From Bradyrhizobium sp. KBS0727 (GTDB lineage Bacteria > Pseudomonadota > Alphaproteobacteria > Rhizobiales > Xanthobacteraceae): 64,000 nucleotides of DNA. Each line of letters opens with the position of its first letter. The stretch's first letter is position 1. Of this stretch, positions 54,189-63,453 are shown in pieces. Under the pieces are notes generated by a model. The model was given only the letters and a program-made list of their open reading frames with translations, had not been told where the DNA came from and did not search any database. Location of the stretch: assembly GCF_005937885.2 (NCBI RefSeq), contig NZ_CP042176.1, positions 2,909,501-2,973,500 of the forward strand, written 5' to 3'. The position numbers were made by a program, and so were the translations under genes.

Positions 54189-54386
54189 TCAGGCGATCGT
54201 CTTCAAGTACAGACCCGGATCGAAGTACTTGCTGGCGGGCGTAAAGTCCTTGACGCCGGCGTTGGCCATGAAGAAGTCGGTCGACTGCTGCAGCCAGTTG
54301 GTGACGGTGCCGTCCGAATACATCTTCTTCCATTCCTGCGACGTCAACATCTTCTGCGCCTTGAAGGACTCGTTGGCCGCGACGGC
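54189..54386 (-). pseudogene. C-terminal relic of an ABC transporter substrate-binding protein
   Basis: About 65 codons are recognisable, starting ANESFKAQKMLTSQEWKKMYSDG and ending FTPASKYFDPGLYLKTIA before the stop. This is the C-terminal end of a nitrate/sulfonate/taurine-type (NitT/TauT) periplasmic binding protein. The sequence upstream on that strand (54387-54488) is unrelated, so the first four fifths of the gene are missing. No permease or ATPase gene is adjacent. Confidence 0.6.
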
Positions 54387-54593
54387 CGTATGGTTAGCAA
54401 AGGGTTGATATCCCGACCGGTACCGGCACACAGGGCCCGGTCCGGACGCCCGGTCGACCGCACGGCGCCGCATCAGCAATTGCCGCACTTAACCTTTACG
54501 GGTCTTTAATGGCAGGTCCGTAGGGTTGCCCTACGTGGCCCGATTTGGGCCGCGCACCGTCCAGGATAGGCGGGTGTCGCGTAGGAGTTTCCC
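54387..54593. promoter_or_regulatory. Upstream region of motA
   Basis: The 207 bases contain the truncation point of the relic and presumably the motA promoter. TTAACCTTTACGGG at 54490-54503 is AT-richer; TTAA half-sites are present but not with the seven-base CtrA spacing. No gene is seen. Confidence 0.35.
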
Positions 54594-55367
54594 ATGGATA
54601 TTATGACGAGCGTCGGGCTGCTGTCCGGTATCGCTGTTATCACCGTCATGGTGCTCATGGGCGGCGACCTCCACATGTTCGTCTCCGAACATGCGATGAT
54701 CATCATCTTCGGCGGTTCGATCGCCGCCACCATGATCCGCTTTCCGCTCGGCGTGATGATGCACGGCCTGCCGCTCGGCGCCAAGTTCGCCTTCACCATG
54801 AGCCGGCTTTCCGCGCGCGACCTCGTCGACGAACTCGCCCGCATTGCCGAGATTGCCCGCAAGCAGGGACCGGTCGGCCTGGAAAAGGTCGAGACCAACG
54901 AGCCGTTCCTCGCCAAGGGAATCCGCTATGTCGCCGACGGCTACGACCTCGAATTCATCCGCGACAATCTCGAGCGCGACCGCGACAACTTCCTGATGCA
55001 TCTCGACGAGGGCAGCAAGATCTACCGCGCCATCGGCGACTGCGCGCCGGCGTTCGGCATGATCGGAACGCTGATCGGCATGGTGCAGATGTTCGCCAAC
55101 ATGACCGACCCGTCGAAGCTCGGCCCGTTCATGGCGACCGCGCTGCTCGCGACACTGTACGGCGCGCTGGTGGCGAACCTGTTCTGTCTTCCGATCGCCG
55201 ACAAGCTGCACGGCAAGCTTCTGGACGAGGAAACCAACCGCACGCTGATTATCGACGGCATTCTGATGATCCGCGACTCCAAGAGCCCGGCGCTGGTCAG
55301 GGAAATGCTGCTGGCCTACCTTCCGGAAAAACACCGCCACGAAGAGGGCGAACCGGTTCCGGCCTGA
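54594..55367 (+). CDS. motA: MotA-type motor stator protein
   Basis: 257 residues with four membrane helices. The first two are near the N terminus (LLSGIAVITVMVLMGG; AMIIIFGGSIAATMIRFPLGV) and the last two surround FGMIGTLIGMVQMFANMTDPSKLGPFMATALLATLYGAL, the conserved pore region. The cytoplasmic loop has the charged EITERDNFLMH-like stretch that contacts FliG. The sequence is closer to the PomA/short MotA type than to E. coli MotA. No other flagellar gene is in the window. It is followed by motB after 31 bases. Confidence 0.9.
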   Translation: MDIMTSVGLLSGIAVITVMVLMGGDLHMFVSEHAMIIIFGGSIAATMIRFPLGVMMHGLPLGAKFAFTMSRLSARDLVDELARIAEIARKQGPVGLEKVETNEPFLAKGIRYVADGYDLEFIRDNLERDRDNFLMHLDEGSKIYRAIGDCAPAFGMIGTLIGMVQMFANMTDPSKLGPFMATALLATLYGALVANLFCLPIADKLHGKLLDEETNRTLIIDGILMIRDSKSPALVREMLLAYLPEKHRHEEGEPVPA

Positions 55368-55398
55368 GGCGCGGGTACGGCAGTCCGGAGCTCAATCC

Positions 55399-56229
55399 AT
55401 GGCCAAGAAAAAACGCGGCGATGCACACGGCGGAGGTCACGGCTGGTTCGTGACCTTTGCCGACCTGATGGGCCTGATGATGAGCTTCTTCGTGATGCTC
55501 GTCGCCTTCTCGACCATGGACAACAACAAGCTGAAGGTCGTCGCGGGCTCGATGCGCGAAGCGTTCGGCGTGCAGACCAACGTGCGCTATTCCGGCATCG
55601 TCGAATCCGACGGTCTGCCGACCCGGCCGAAGCTGAAGAACGTCGATCATATTGCGCCAGAGGATTCATCGGCGACGCCAACCCCGGACGACCAGGACCG
55701 CTCCAAGGAAAATGGCGCAAAGCTGAAGGTCGATCGCGAGTTCTCGCTCGCCTCGGCCTCGTTGCGCCAGGCGCTGCAGGACATGCCGGAACTGACCGAA
55801 ATCTCCAAGCACATCATGTTCGAGGAGACCAAAGAGGGCCTCAATCTCGAAATCGTCGACCAGGAGGGCCGCTCGATGTTCGCCGATGGCTCCAAGGTGC
55901 CGTACGACCGTACCCGCCGTCTGATCCAGAAGCTGGCCGGTCCGCTCAAGGCGACGCCGCTGCGGGTCAACATTACCGGCCACACCGCGGCAGGCTTCGT
56001 GCCGGGCCGTGGCGATTACGGTGCATTCGATCTTTCCGCCGATCGCGCCAATGTGGTGCGCCAGATTCTCGAACGGGAAGGGCTGCCGCCGTCCCACATC
56101 TTCGCGGTCGCCGGCAAGGCCGACGGTCAGCCGCTGTTTCCCGACGATCCGACGCTGCCGGCCAACCGTCGCGTGACCATCACATTGATGCGCGAAGCTC
56201 CGCCGCTGCCGCCGGACTTGAAACCGTAA
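55399..56229 (+). CDS. motB: MotB-type stator protein with OmpA peptidoglycan-binding domain
   Basis: 276 residues. A single membrane helix after a Lys-rich start contains FADLMGLMMSFFVMLVAFS; Asp22 is the ion-carrying residue. The C-terminal OmpA/MotB domain (about 150-270) has ITGHTAAG and FDLSADRANVVRQILEREG, which anchor it to peptidoglycan. MotA and MotB form the ion channel of the flagellar stator or of a similar energised envelope complex. The linker between helix and OmpA domain is long (about 90 residues), which could hold a plug. Confidence 0.9.
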   Translation: MAKKKRGDAHGGGHGWFVTFADLMGLMMSFFVMLVAFSTMDNNKLKVVAGSMREAFGVQTNVRYSGIVESDGLPTRPKLKNVDHIAPEDSSATPTPDDQDRSKENGAKLKVDREFSLASASLRQALQDMPELTEISKHIMFEETKEGLNLEIVDQEGRSMFADGSKVPYDRTRRLIQKLAGPLKATPLRVNITGHTAAGFVPGRGDYGAFDLSADRANVVRQILEREGLPPSHIFAVAGKADGQPLFPDDPTLPANRRVTITLMREAPPLPPDLKP

Positions 56230-56387
56230 AAATACCCAACTACCATATTACCTCTATTGCGGTGTGATGCGTACCTGCTTTGGGTGCGCTCCGCGTCATC
56301 AGCGGTGCTATGCTCGATTGACAGGCAACGCGGAAGCGTCGATAGCCGCCCGGATCAAATCAACCGCAAGAGCGTTTTTCCCGCGTC

Positions 56388-58286
56388 ATGACTGTCAGCG
56401 TCACATCCACCGAAGCCCATGAGGCGCCGGCCACGACCGGTTTTTGGGCCCTGACGCTGGGCGGTATCGGCGTGGTGTTCGGCGATATCGGCACGTCGCC
56501 GCTGTATGCTTTTCGCGAGGCCGTCGCGCACGCCGCCCACGGCGAGCCGGTATCGCGCGCGATCGTCCTCGGCGTGCTCAGTCTGATCCTGTGGGCGCTG
56601 TTTATTGTCGTCACCGCCAAATACGTGCTGCTGCTGCTGCGCGCCGACAACAACGGCGAGGGCGGTACGCTGTCGCTGATGGCGCTGGGGCAGCGCGCGC
56701 TGGGCCGCCGAAGTCTGCCGCTGCTGGCGCTCGGCGTCGTCGGCGCCTCGATGTTCATCGGCGATTCCATGATCACGCCGGCGATTTCGGTACTGTCGGC
56801 GGTCGAAGGCCTCAAGTTGGTCACGCCGGGGCTGGAACATTACGTCGTCCCGTTGACGATCTTCATCCTGGTCCTGCTGTTCTCGGTGCAGAGCAGCGGC
56901 ACCGCGCGCGTCGCCTCGGCGTTCGGGCCGGTGATGGTGGTCTGGTTCACGGCGCTGGCGGCGATGGGGCTGTTTCACATCAAGGACGATCCCACCGTGC
57001 TCGCGGCGATCAATCCCTGGTACGCGATCCAGTTCGTGCTGTCGCACGGCACCATCGGTCTCGTGACGCTGGGCCTGGTATTCCTGGCGGTGACCGGCGG
57101 CGAGGCGCTCTATGCGGATCTCGGTCATTTCGGGCGCAAGCCGATCCAGGCAGGCTGGCTCTATTTCGTATTGCCCGCGCTACTGATCAATTATTTCGGG
57201 CAGGGCGCACTGGTGCTGTCCGATCCGTCAGCGATCGAAAACTCGTTCTACCGCATGGTTCCGGATGTGCTGCTGCTGCCGCTGGTGGTGCTGGCGACGG
57301 CGGCGACCGTGATCGCGAGCCAGGCCGTGATCACCGGCGCCTTTTCGCTGATCCGGCAGGCCGTGCAGCTCGGCCTGTTGCCGCGGTTCGAGGTTCGCTA
57401 CACCTCGGAGACTCATGCCGGCCAGATCTATCTGCCGCGGGTCAACCGCCTTCTGCTGCTCGGCGTGCTGCTGCTGGTGCTGTTGTTCCGCACCTCGAGC
57501 GGACTGGCGTCGGCCTACGGCATCGCCGTCTCCACCACCATGGTCGCCGACGGCATCATGGGCTTTGTCGTGATCTGGAAATTGTGGAATTGGCGCGCGG
57601 CGACCGCGGCTGCCCTGATCCTGCCTTTCGTCGTCGTCGACATGGCCTTCTTCAGCGCCAACCTGTTGAAGCTGCTCGAAGGCGCCTGGGTGCCGCTGTT
57701 GTTCGGCGCGGCGGTGGCCGTGATGATCTGGACCTGGCGCCGTGGCGCCGCCATCCTGATCGCCAAGACGCGGCGCATCGAGGTGCCGCTGACCGACCTG
57801 ATCCGGAGCCTCGAAAAGCGTCCGCCCCACATCGTCAAGGGCACCGCGGTGTTTCTAACCTCGGATCCGAGTTTTGTGCCGACCGCGCTGATGCACAATC
57901 TCAAGCACAACAAGGTGCTGCACGAGCACAATGTCATCCTGACCATCGAAACCGCACAGACGCCGCGCGTCGATCCGGCCGAACGGGTCAAGATGGAGAC
58001 CATCAGCGACAAGTTCTCGATCGTGCGCCTGCGGTTCGGTTTCATGGAATCGCCGAACGTGCCGAAGGCGCTGGTGATTGCGCGCAAGCTCGGCTGGCAG
58101 TTCGACATCATGGCGACGTCGTTCTTCGTGTCGCGTCGCTCGCTGAAGCCGTCGGCGCAGTCCGGCATGCCGCTATGGCAGGATCATCTGTTCATTGCGA
58201 TGAGCCGATCGGCCAACGATGCGACCGACTACTTCCAGATCCCGACCGGGCGCGTTGTCGAGGTCGGTACGCAGGTAACTATTTGA
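56388..58286 (+). CDS. kup: Low-affinity potassium uptake protein Kup (copy 1)
   Basis: 632 residues, the usual length. The first helix has [22 protein letters not shown], the family signature; about 12 membrane helices follow, and the C-terminal 120 residues form the cytoplasmic domain ([44 protein letters not shown]). Kup proteins import potassium together with protons. A second copy begins 157 bases downstream and is clearly a tandem duplicate; a 51-base stretch (57291-57341) is identical to 59373-59423. Confidence 0.95.
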   Translation: MTVSVTSTEAHEAPATTGFWALTLGGIGVVFGDIGTSPLYAFREAVAHAAHGEPVSRAIVLGVLSLILWALFIVVTAKYVLLLLRADNNGEGGTLSLMALGQRALGRRSLPLLALGVVGASMFIGDSMITPAISVLSAVEGLKLVTPGLEHYVVPLTIFILVLLFSVQSSGTARVASAFGPVMVVWFTALAAMGLFHIKDDPTVLAAINPWYAIQFVLSHGTIGLVTLGLVFLAVTGGEALYADLGHFGRKPIQAGWLYFVLPALLINYFGQGALVLSDPSAIENSFYRMVPDVLLLPLVVLATAATVIASQAVITGAFSLIRQAVQLGLLPRFEVRYTSETHAGQIYLPRVNRLLLLGVLLLVLLFRTSSGLASAYGIAVSTTMVADGIMGFVVIWKLWNWRAATAAALILPFVVVDMAFFSANLLKLLEGAWVPLLFGAAVAVMIWTWRRGAAILIAKTRRIEVPLTDLIRSLEKRPPHIVKGTAVFLTSDPSFVPTALMHNLKHNKVLHEHNVILTIETAQTPRVDPAERVKMETISDKFSIVRLRFGFMESPNVPKALVIARKLGWQFDIMATSFFVSRRSLKPSAQSGMPLWQDHLFIAMSRSANDATDYFQIPTGRVVEVGTQVTI

Positions 58287-58442
58287 TCGCTTGAGGGGAT
58301 TCGCCCCGCAGGTAGGATCGCGACCCATGCGGGAATTGCATGTCTGAGGCCTGATTTCAGGCTAACCTATGCATTCCCGCCGGGAGTATACGGCTTCGCT
58401 TCTGCATTGTGCAGTGCGAGAGAACGGCTGAGGCCCATTTCC

Positions 58443-60368
58443 ATGTCATCCGAAAGTGCGGTCACCGCGGCGGAAACGCCCGCGGCCAATGGACATGGGG
58501 CAGCGCATTCCACGGAGGGCTTCAAGGCCCTGATGCTCGGAAGCATCGGCGTCGTCTATGGTGACATCGGCACCAGCCCGCTCTACGCGCTGCGCGAGGC
58601 CATCGTCGCCGCCAGCGGCACCGCCGAGAACGTCACCTCGCTGGCTATTCTCGGCGTGCTGTCCTTGATCCTGTGGGCGCTGATCATCGTGGTGACGCTG
58701 AAATACGTCGTCATCCTGCTGCGCGCCGACAATCACGGCGAGGGTGGAACGCTGGCGCTAATGGCGCTGGCGCAGCGCGCCGTGACCAAGGGCGCCGGCG
58801 CCATCGTGCTGCTCGGCATCATTTCCGGCGCGCTGTTTTACGGCGACGCAGTCATCACGCCGGCGTTGTCGGTGCTGTCGGCGATCGAAGGCATCAAGCT
58901 CGTCACCGCGACCTTCGATCCCTATGTCGTGCCGCTCACCGTCATCATCCTGGTGGTGCTGTTTGCCGTTCAGTCGCGTGGCACCGCCAGCGTCGCGGCG
59001 TTCTTCGGGCCTGTCATGTGCGTCTGGTTCGTCGTCATCGCGGTCGCGGCGGTGCCGCCGATCGTGGGGCATCCCGAGGTGCTGCTGGCGCTCAATCCGC
59101 TTTACGCTGTTTCCTTCATGTTCCACCACGGCATTATCGGCTTCGTGACGCTGGGCGCGGTGTTCCTGGCGGTTACCGGCGCCGAAGCGCTCTATGCCGA
59201 TTTGGGGCATTTCGGCAAACGGCCGATCCAGACCGCCTGGCTCTTTATCGTGCTGCCGTCGCTGGCGCTGAACTATATGGGACAGGGCGCGCTGCTGATG
59301 GCCGATCCCAAGGCGATCGAAAACCCGTTCTTCCTGATGTTCCCGGACTGGGCGCTGATCCCGATGGTCGGTCTGGCGACGGCGGCGACCGTGATCGCGA
59401 GCCAGGCCGTGATCACCGGCGCCTATTCGCTGACGCGGCAGGCGATCCAGCTCGGCCTGATGCCGCGGTTCGAAATTCGCCATACCTCGGAAGCGCATTC
59501 CGGCCAGATCTACATCCCGCGCATCAACATGCTGCTGTTCATCGCGGTCATGCTGCTGGTGCTGCTGTTCCGCTCGTCGAGCGCGCTGGCCTCGGCCTAT
59601 GGAATCTCGGTGACCGGCACCATGGTGGTCACGGCGATGATGGGCTTTGTCGTGATCTGGCGGGTCTGGAGATGGTCGCCGATCGCGGCCGCCGCGCTGA
59701 TCGCGCCGTTTCTGTTTCTCGATCTCACCTTCCTTGCGGCCAATCTGCTGAAGGTGCTCGAAGGCGGCTGGGTGCCGCTGGCGCTCGGCGGCATCGTGAT
59801 GCTGCTGATGTATACCTGGCGGCGCGGCAGCCGGCTGTTGTTCGAGAAGTCGCGCAAGCTGGAATTCCCGCTGGCCGATCTGGTGGCGATGCTGGAAAAG
59901 CGCCCGCCGCAGCGCGTCTCCGGCACCGCCGTGTTCCTGACCTCCGATCCCGACAGCGCGCCGACCGCGCTGATGCACAGCCTGAAGCACTACAAGGTGC
60001 TGCACGAGAAGAACGTCATTCTCACCATCGAGACGGCGCCGACGCCGCGCATCGACCCCGCCGAGCGGGTGCGCATGGAGCAGCTCAGCGCCACCTTCTC
60101 CAGGGTGACCCTGAAGTTCGGTTTCATGGAATCGCCCAACGTACCGAAGACGCTGGCGATTGCCCGCAAGCTCGGCTGGCAGTTCGACATCATGTCGACG
60201 TCGTTTTTCCTGTCCCGGCGCGCGCTGAAACCGGCCGCGCATTCGGGCATGCCGCGCTGGCAGGACCTGCTGTTCATCCGCCTCAGCCGCTCCGCCAACG
60301 ACGCCACCGATTATTTCCAAATCCCGACCGGGCGCGTCGTGGAAGTCGGCACCCAGGTGACGATCTAG
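58443..60368 (+). CDS. kup: Low-affinity potassium uptake protein Kup (copy 2)
   Basis: 641 residues from the ATG at 58443. It has the same layout as copy 1 ([23 protein letters not shown]; ending [20 protein letters not shown]) and a longer N-terminal tail. The two differ mainly in the N-terminal tail and in the loops after helices 4 and 5 (for example [13 protein letters not shown] versus [13 protein letters not shown]). Keeping both suggests different expression or affinity. An upstream GTG-type start at 58407 is possible but adds unconserved residues. Confidence 0.94.
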   Translation: MSSESAVTAAETPAANGHGAAHSTEGFKALMLGSIGVVYGDIGTSPLYALREAIVAASGTAENVTSLAILGVLSLILWALIIVVTLKYVVILLRADNHGEGGTLALMALAQRAVTKGAGAIVLLGIISGALFYGDAVITPALSVLSAIEGIKLVTATFDPYVVPLTVIILVVLFAVQSRGTASVAAFFGPVMCVWFVVIAVAAVPPIVGHPEVLLALNPLYAVSFMFHHGIIGFVTLGAVFLAVTGAEALYADLGHFGKRPIQTAWLFIVLPSLALNYMGQGALLMADPKAIENPFFLMFPDWALIPMVGLATAATVIASQAVITGAYSLTRQAIQLGLMPRFEIRHTSEAHSGQIYIPRINMLLFIAVMLLVLLFRSSSALASAYGISVTGTMVVTAMMGFVVIWRVWRWSPIAAAALIAPFLFLDLTFLAANLLKVLEGGWVPLALGGIVMLLMYTWRRGSRLLFEKSRKLEFPLADLVAMLEKRPPQRVSGTAVFLTSDPDSAPTALMHSLKHYKVLHEKNVILTIETAPTPRIDPAERVRMEQLSATFSRVTLKFGFMESPNVPKTLAIARKLGWQFDIMSTSFFLSRRALKPAAHSGMPRWQDLLFIRLSRSANDATDYFQIPTGRVVEVGTQVTI

Positions 60369-60398
60369 CGCCTGGGCTGATGGCGCGGCCCGGCAACC

Positions 60399-61823
60399 TC
60401 AGGAGCGGGAACGATCCGAGGTCGCGATGGAAGATTTGTTGCGCGGCAGATACGTGCCATGGCCTCGCGTGCCGACAAGCTCACCGTCCCTCATCACGAC
60501 CTGTCCCCTTACCATCGTGAGGATCGGCCAGCCGGTGACTTCGCGTCCTTCGTAAGGTGTATAGTCGGAGCCGTCGCGGAGCAGGTCATGGGTGATGGTG
60601 ACGCGCTTGTCCGGATCCCAGATCGCGATGTCGGCATCTGCACCGACTGCAATCGTTCCCTTGCGGGGATAAAGACCGTAGGTCTTGGCATGGTTGGTGG
60701 ATGTCAGGGCCACGAAGCGATTGAGATCGATGCGGCCCTTCACGACGCCTTCCGAAAACAGGATCGGCAGACGCGTGGCGACGCCCGGAATACCGTTCGG
60801 CACCCAGCGGAAGCTCGTGCGCCCTTTCGGGGCGAGCTTGCCTTGTGGATCGTCGTAGCGGAACGGGCAATGATCGGATGAGAATACCGAAAACACGCCG
60901 GTGCGCAGACCCTCCCAGCAGGCAGCCTGGCTGGCCTCATCGCGCGGCGGCGGCGAGCAGACATACTTGGCGCCCTCCATGTTGAGACCCTTCAGGTCGT
61001 CCGCCGTGAGCACGAGATATTGCGGGCAGGTCTCGCCAAAGACCTTCAGGCCCTTCTGCTGCGCGCGCCGGATTTCCTCCATCGACTCGCGGTTCGATAC
61101 GTGAACGATCATGACCTGCACGTCGACCAGCTCGGCGAGCGAGATCGCGCGGTGCGTCGCCTCGCGCTCGACCACGATCGGACGTGAGACCGCGTGATAA
61201 TAGGGTTCGGTCTTCGCGGCGCGCTCCAGGCGATCGGTCAGGAAGCGGATCGCATCGTAGTTCTCGGCGTGCACCATCACCAGCGCACCGGTTTCGCGCG
61301 CCACCGACATCACCTCGAGGATCTCGCGGTCCGAAAGCGCGAGATCCTCGTAGGTCATGAACACCTTGAAGGAGGTGTAGCCGTTCTGGATCAGCGCCGG
61401 CAGCTCCTGTCCCAGCACCTGCTCGGTCGGATCGGAAATGATCAGGTGAAAGGACACATCGACATAGCAATTGCCGTCCGCGAGCCGGTGATACTGCTTC
61501 ACGGCCTCGCGCAGCGAATGCCCCTTTTCCTGAAGGCAGAACGGCAGCACCGTGGTGTTGCCGCCGAACGCCGCGGAGCGCGTTCCGCTTTCGAAATCAT
61601 CGGCCATGACGACGTCGGGCCCGGAGGGCTGGGAGAAGTGGACATGGCTGTCGATGCCGCCGGGCAGAACGAGCTTGCCGGCCGCATCGATCACCTCGCG
61701 TGCCGCGCCCAAATCATGGCCCAGCACCGCGATGCGTCCGTCGCGGATTCCGACGTCGCACTGAAATGTGTCGGAAGCGGTGGCGACGGTGCCGCCGCGA
61801 ATGATGATGTCGAGGGCGCTCAT
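60399..61823 (-). CDS. hydA: Dihydropyrimidinase / hydantoinase
   Basis: 474 residues of the cyclic amidohydrolase family. GGIDSHVHF (56-63) gives metal ligands His60 and His62, TSFKVFMTY contains the carboxylated Lys153, and later His residues lie in VMVHAENYD and IVHVSN; the final Asp is in FSSDHCPF. It opens the ring of dihydropyrimidines or hydantoins to the N-carbamoyl amino acid. It is the last gene of a minus-strand group and overlaps the upstream racemase-like gene by four bases (ATGA). D-hydantoinase is the usual alternative name; the natural substrate is not proven. Confidence 0.93.
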   Translation of the reverse strand: MSALDIIIRGGTVATASDTFQCDVGIRDGRIAVLGHDLGAAREVIDAAGKLVLPGGIDSHVHFSQPSGPDVVMADDFESGTRSAAFGGNTTVLPFCLQEKGHSLREAVKQYHRLADGNCYVDVSFHLIISDPTEQVLGQELPALIQNGYTSFKVFMTYEDLALSDREILEVMSVARETGALVMVHAENYDAIRFLTDRLERAAKTEPYYHAVSRPIVVEREATHRAISLAELVDVQVMIVHVSNRESMEEIRRAQQKGLKVFGETCPQYLVLTADDLKGLNMEGAKYVCSPPPRDEASQAACWEGLRTGVFSVFSSDHCPFRYDDPQGKLAPKGRTSFRWVPNGIPGVATRLPILFSEGVVKGRIDLNRFVALTSTNHAKTYGLYPRKGTIAVGADADIAIWDPDKRVTITHDLLRDGSDYTPYEGREVTGWPILTMVRGQVVMRDGELVGTRGHGTYLPRNKSSIATSDRSRS

Positions 61824-62605
61824 AGCTGCTTTGCCTTGCGTGAGACTCTTGGTTCGACCGCGTCGCGATGCTCGATGTGACGTCCGAGCGCGTCCGGCAA
61901 TCCAATGGTCGGCTTCGGATCCGGCCGGCGAAACGTCCCGGCGGTCGCTTTCCTGGGTGCGAGCGCAACCAGCGTCTCCGCCTGCCTTACGGCGGCCGCG
62001 ACCTGATCCACGACTGGAACGGGAATCTTGGACTTGATCTTGCTCGCGAGACCCGCGAGCGGAGCGCCGGCCAGGATGATCACGTCGGCCCCGTCCTCGC
62101 GCACCGCGCGGTTGGCGAGTTCGACCAGCAGCGCTTCCTTTTCGTCCTGGACGTTGGAGATCGAGCGGAAAGCGCCGTCGAGCATGCGGATGCCTGCGCA
62201 GCGCTCGCGCAGTCCGTGCATCTCGACGCACTCCTGGTACCAGGGTCCAAGCGCGCGCGCGAAGGTGACGATCGAGAAGCGACGGCCCAGCATGCAGGCC
62301 GTCAGCATCGCGCTTTCGGCCATGCCGACGATCGGGATGTCGAACAGTTCGCGTGCACCGAACAGGCCGGGATCGCCGAACGCAGCAATAATTGCCGCAT
62401 CGACGTCATGCTGGTGCTCCGCGAGGAGTTCGAGCGCGATCGCGCCACCGATCTGCGCCTCGGCGCGGGTTGCGATGTAGGGCACCCCACGCGGCGCGGT
62501 GAGCGGAACAAGCTCGGTGCCGGGTGAAGCCGCCTCGCGCCCGGCCGACGCCAGGAGATCGGTTACGTCCTGGCTGGTGTTCGGGTTGAGCAGTAGGATC
62601 CTCAT
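61820..62605 (-). CDS. Asp/Glu/hydantoin racemase-fold protein without the usual catalytic cysteines
   Basis: 261 residues. The start MRILLLNPNTSQDVT and the segment VDAAIIAAFGDPGLFGARELFDIPIVGMAE place it in the hydantoin racemase group. Known hydantoin racemases use two Cys, in CFGDPGL-like and GCAGM-like motifs near residues 76 and 181; here both positions are Ala (AAFGDPG, 74-80; LAGAPLAG, 178-185). It may be a hydrolase, lyase or binding protein rather than a racemase. The ATG at 62605 overlaps the GntR stop by four bases, and its stop overlaps the hydantoinase start. Confidence 0.82.
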   Translation of the reverse strand: MRILLLNPNTSQDVTDLLASAGREAASPGTELVPLTAPRGVPYIATRAEAQIGGAIALELLAEHQHDVDAAIIAAFGDPGLFGARELFDIPIVGMAESAMLTACMLGRRFSIVTFARALGPWYQECVEMHGLRERCAGIRMLDGAFRSISNVQDEKEALLVELANRAVREDGADVIILAGAPLAGLASKIKSKIPVPVVDQVAAAVRQAETLVALAPRKATAGTFRRPDPKPTIGLPDALGRHIEHRDAVEPRVSRKAKQL

Positions 62606-63399
62606 GGACGTTCCTCTTGTTGCGCGGAGCCGCCGCTGCGCGCGACCGCAGCCGGATCGTCGGGCTGCTTTGCCCCTTCCAGCCGGTCGTTGAGAATCTC
62701 CCTGACCACGATCCCGGTCCGGACCACGTGCCGCGCCAGCAGGCGGCCGGCGCGTTCGGCATCGCGCTGCTTCAGCGCTGCGAGCAACGCACGGTGCTCC
62801 TGCACGGATTCGTCCCACCGCTCCTGTGACGACAGAGCGAAGAAGCGGGCGCGCTCGGCGCGGCCGAGCAGCCAGTCGTGAGTAGCCTTCAGCGCCCTGT
62901 TGCGCGAGCAGGTGACGATAAAGCCGTGAATTTGCTGATTGAGCTCAAAATAGTCGCGAAGCTTGCCGGAATCGTGCAGGCGCTCCATCCGCTCCTGCAG
63001 ATGGTCGAGCTTCTCCAGGTCGCGCTCGGTCATGCGAAGCGCGGCAAGCTCGGCCGCAACGCGTTCAATGCCACTGACGGCCTCGAAAAGTTCGTCGATC
63101 TCTTCCTTGCGCATCGGCGCGATCATTGCGCTGCGGTTGAGGCGCAGCTCGACCAGCCCTTCGGAAGCCAGGAGTTTCAGCGCCTCGCGCAGTGGCGTGC
63201 GGGAGATGCCGAGTGCCTCCGACAGATCCGCTTCCACCAGGGTTTCCCCCGGCGCGAGATCACCGCGAACGATCAGGCCTCTCAGCCGCCCCGTCGTCTC
63301 CTCGTGCAGACCCGTGCGCTGAAGCCGCAGACGCCTGTTGGCGATAGCCGGGCGACCGGGCCGGGCGCCTGTCTTTGCTTTCTTGCGTAGCGCCATCAC
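62602..63399 (-). CDS. GntR family transcriptional regulator (FadR/FCD type)
   Basis: 265 residues. A Lys/Arg-rich start is followed by a winged helix (LRGLIVRGDLAPGETLVEADLSEALGISRTPLREALKLLASEGLVEL, about 37-85), and the C-terminal FCD domain (about 95-240) has the Asp/His metal-ligand pattern (NQQIHGFIVTCSRN; HRALLAALKQRDAERAGRLLARHV). Such proteins repress nearby catabolic genes until an organic acid is bound. As the first fully visible gene of a tightly overlapped group it most likely controls that group. It ends ATGA with the racemase-like gene. Confidence 0.93.
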   Translation of the reverse strand: MMALRKKAKTGARPGRPAIANRRLRLQRTGLHEETTGRLRGLIVRGDLAPGETLVEADLSEALGISRTPLREALKLLASEGLVELRLNRSAMIAPMRKEEIDELFEAVSGIERVAAELAALRMTERDLEKLDHLQERMERLHDSGKLRDYFELNQQIHGFIVTCSRNRALKATHDWLLGRAERARFFALSSQERWDESVQEHRALLAALKQRDAERAGRLLARHVVRTGIVVREILNDRLEGAKQPDDPAAVARSGGSAQQEERP

Positions 63400-63453
63400 G
63401 TTCTCCTCCGGGCACTTATAGCGTCCGCGCCCTGAGACGGTATCGAAATCGGA

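Noticed and set aside
58758..60320. A 520-codon minus-strand frame opposite the second kup gene
   Set aside because: Gln/His/Arg-rich antisense of a conserved membrane transporter; its composition mirrors the hydrophobic codons on the other strand.
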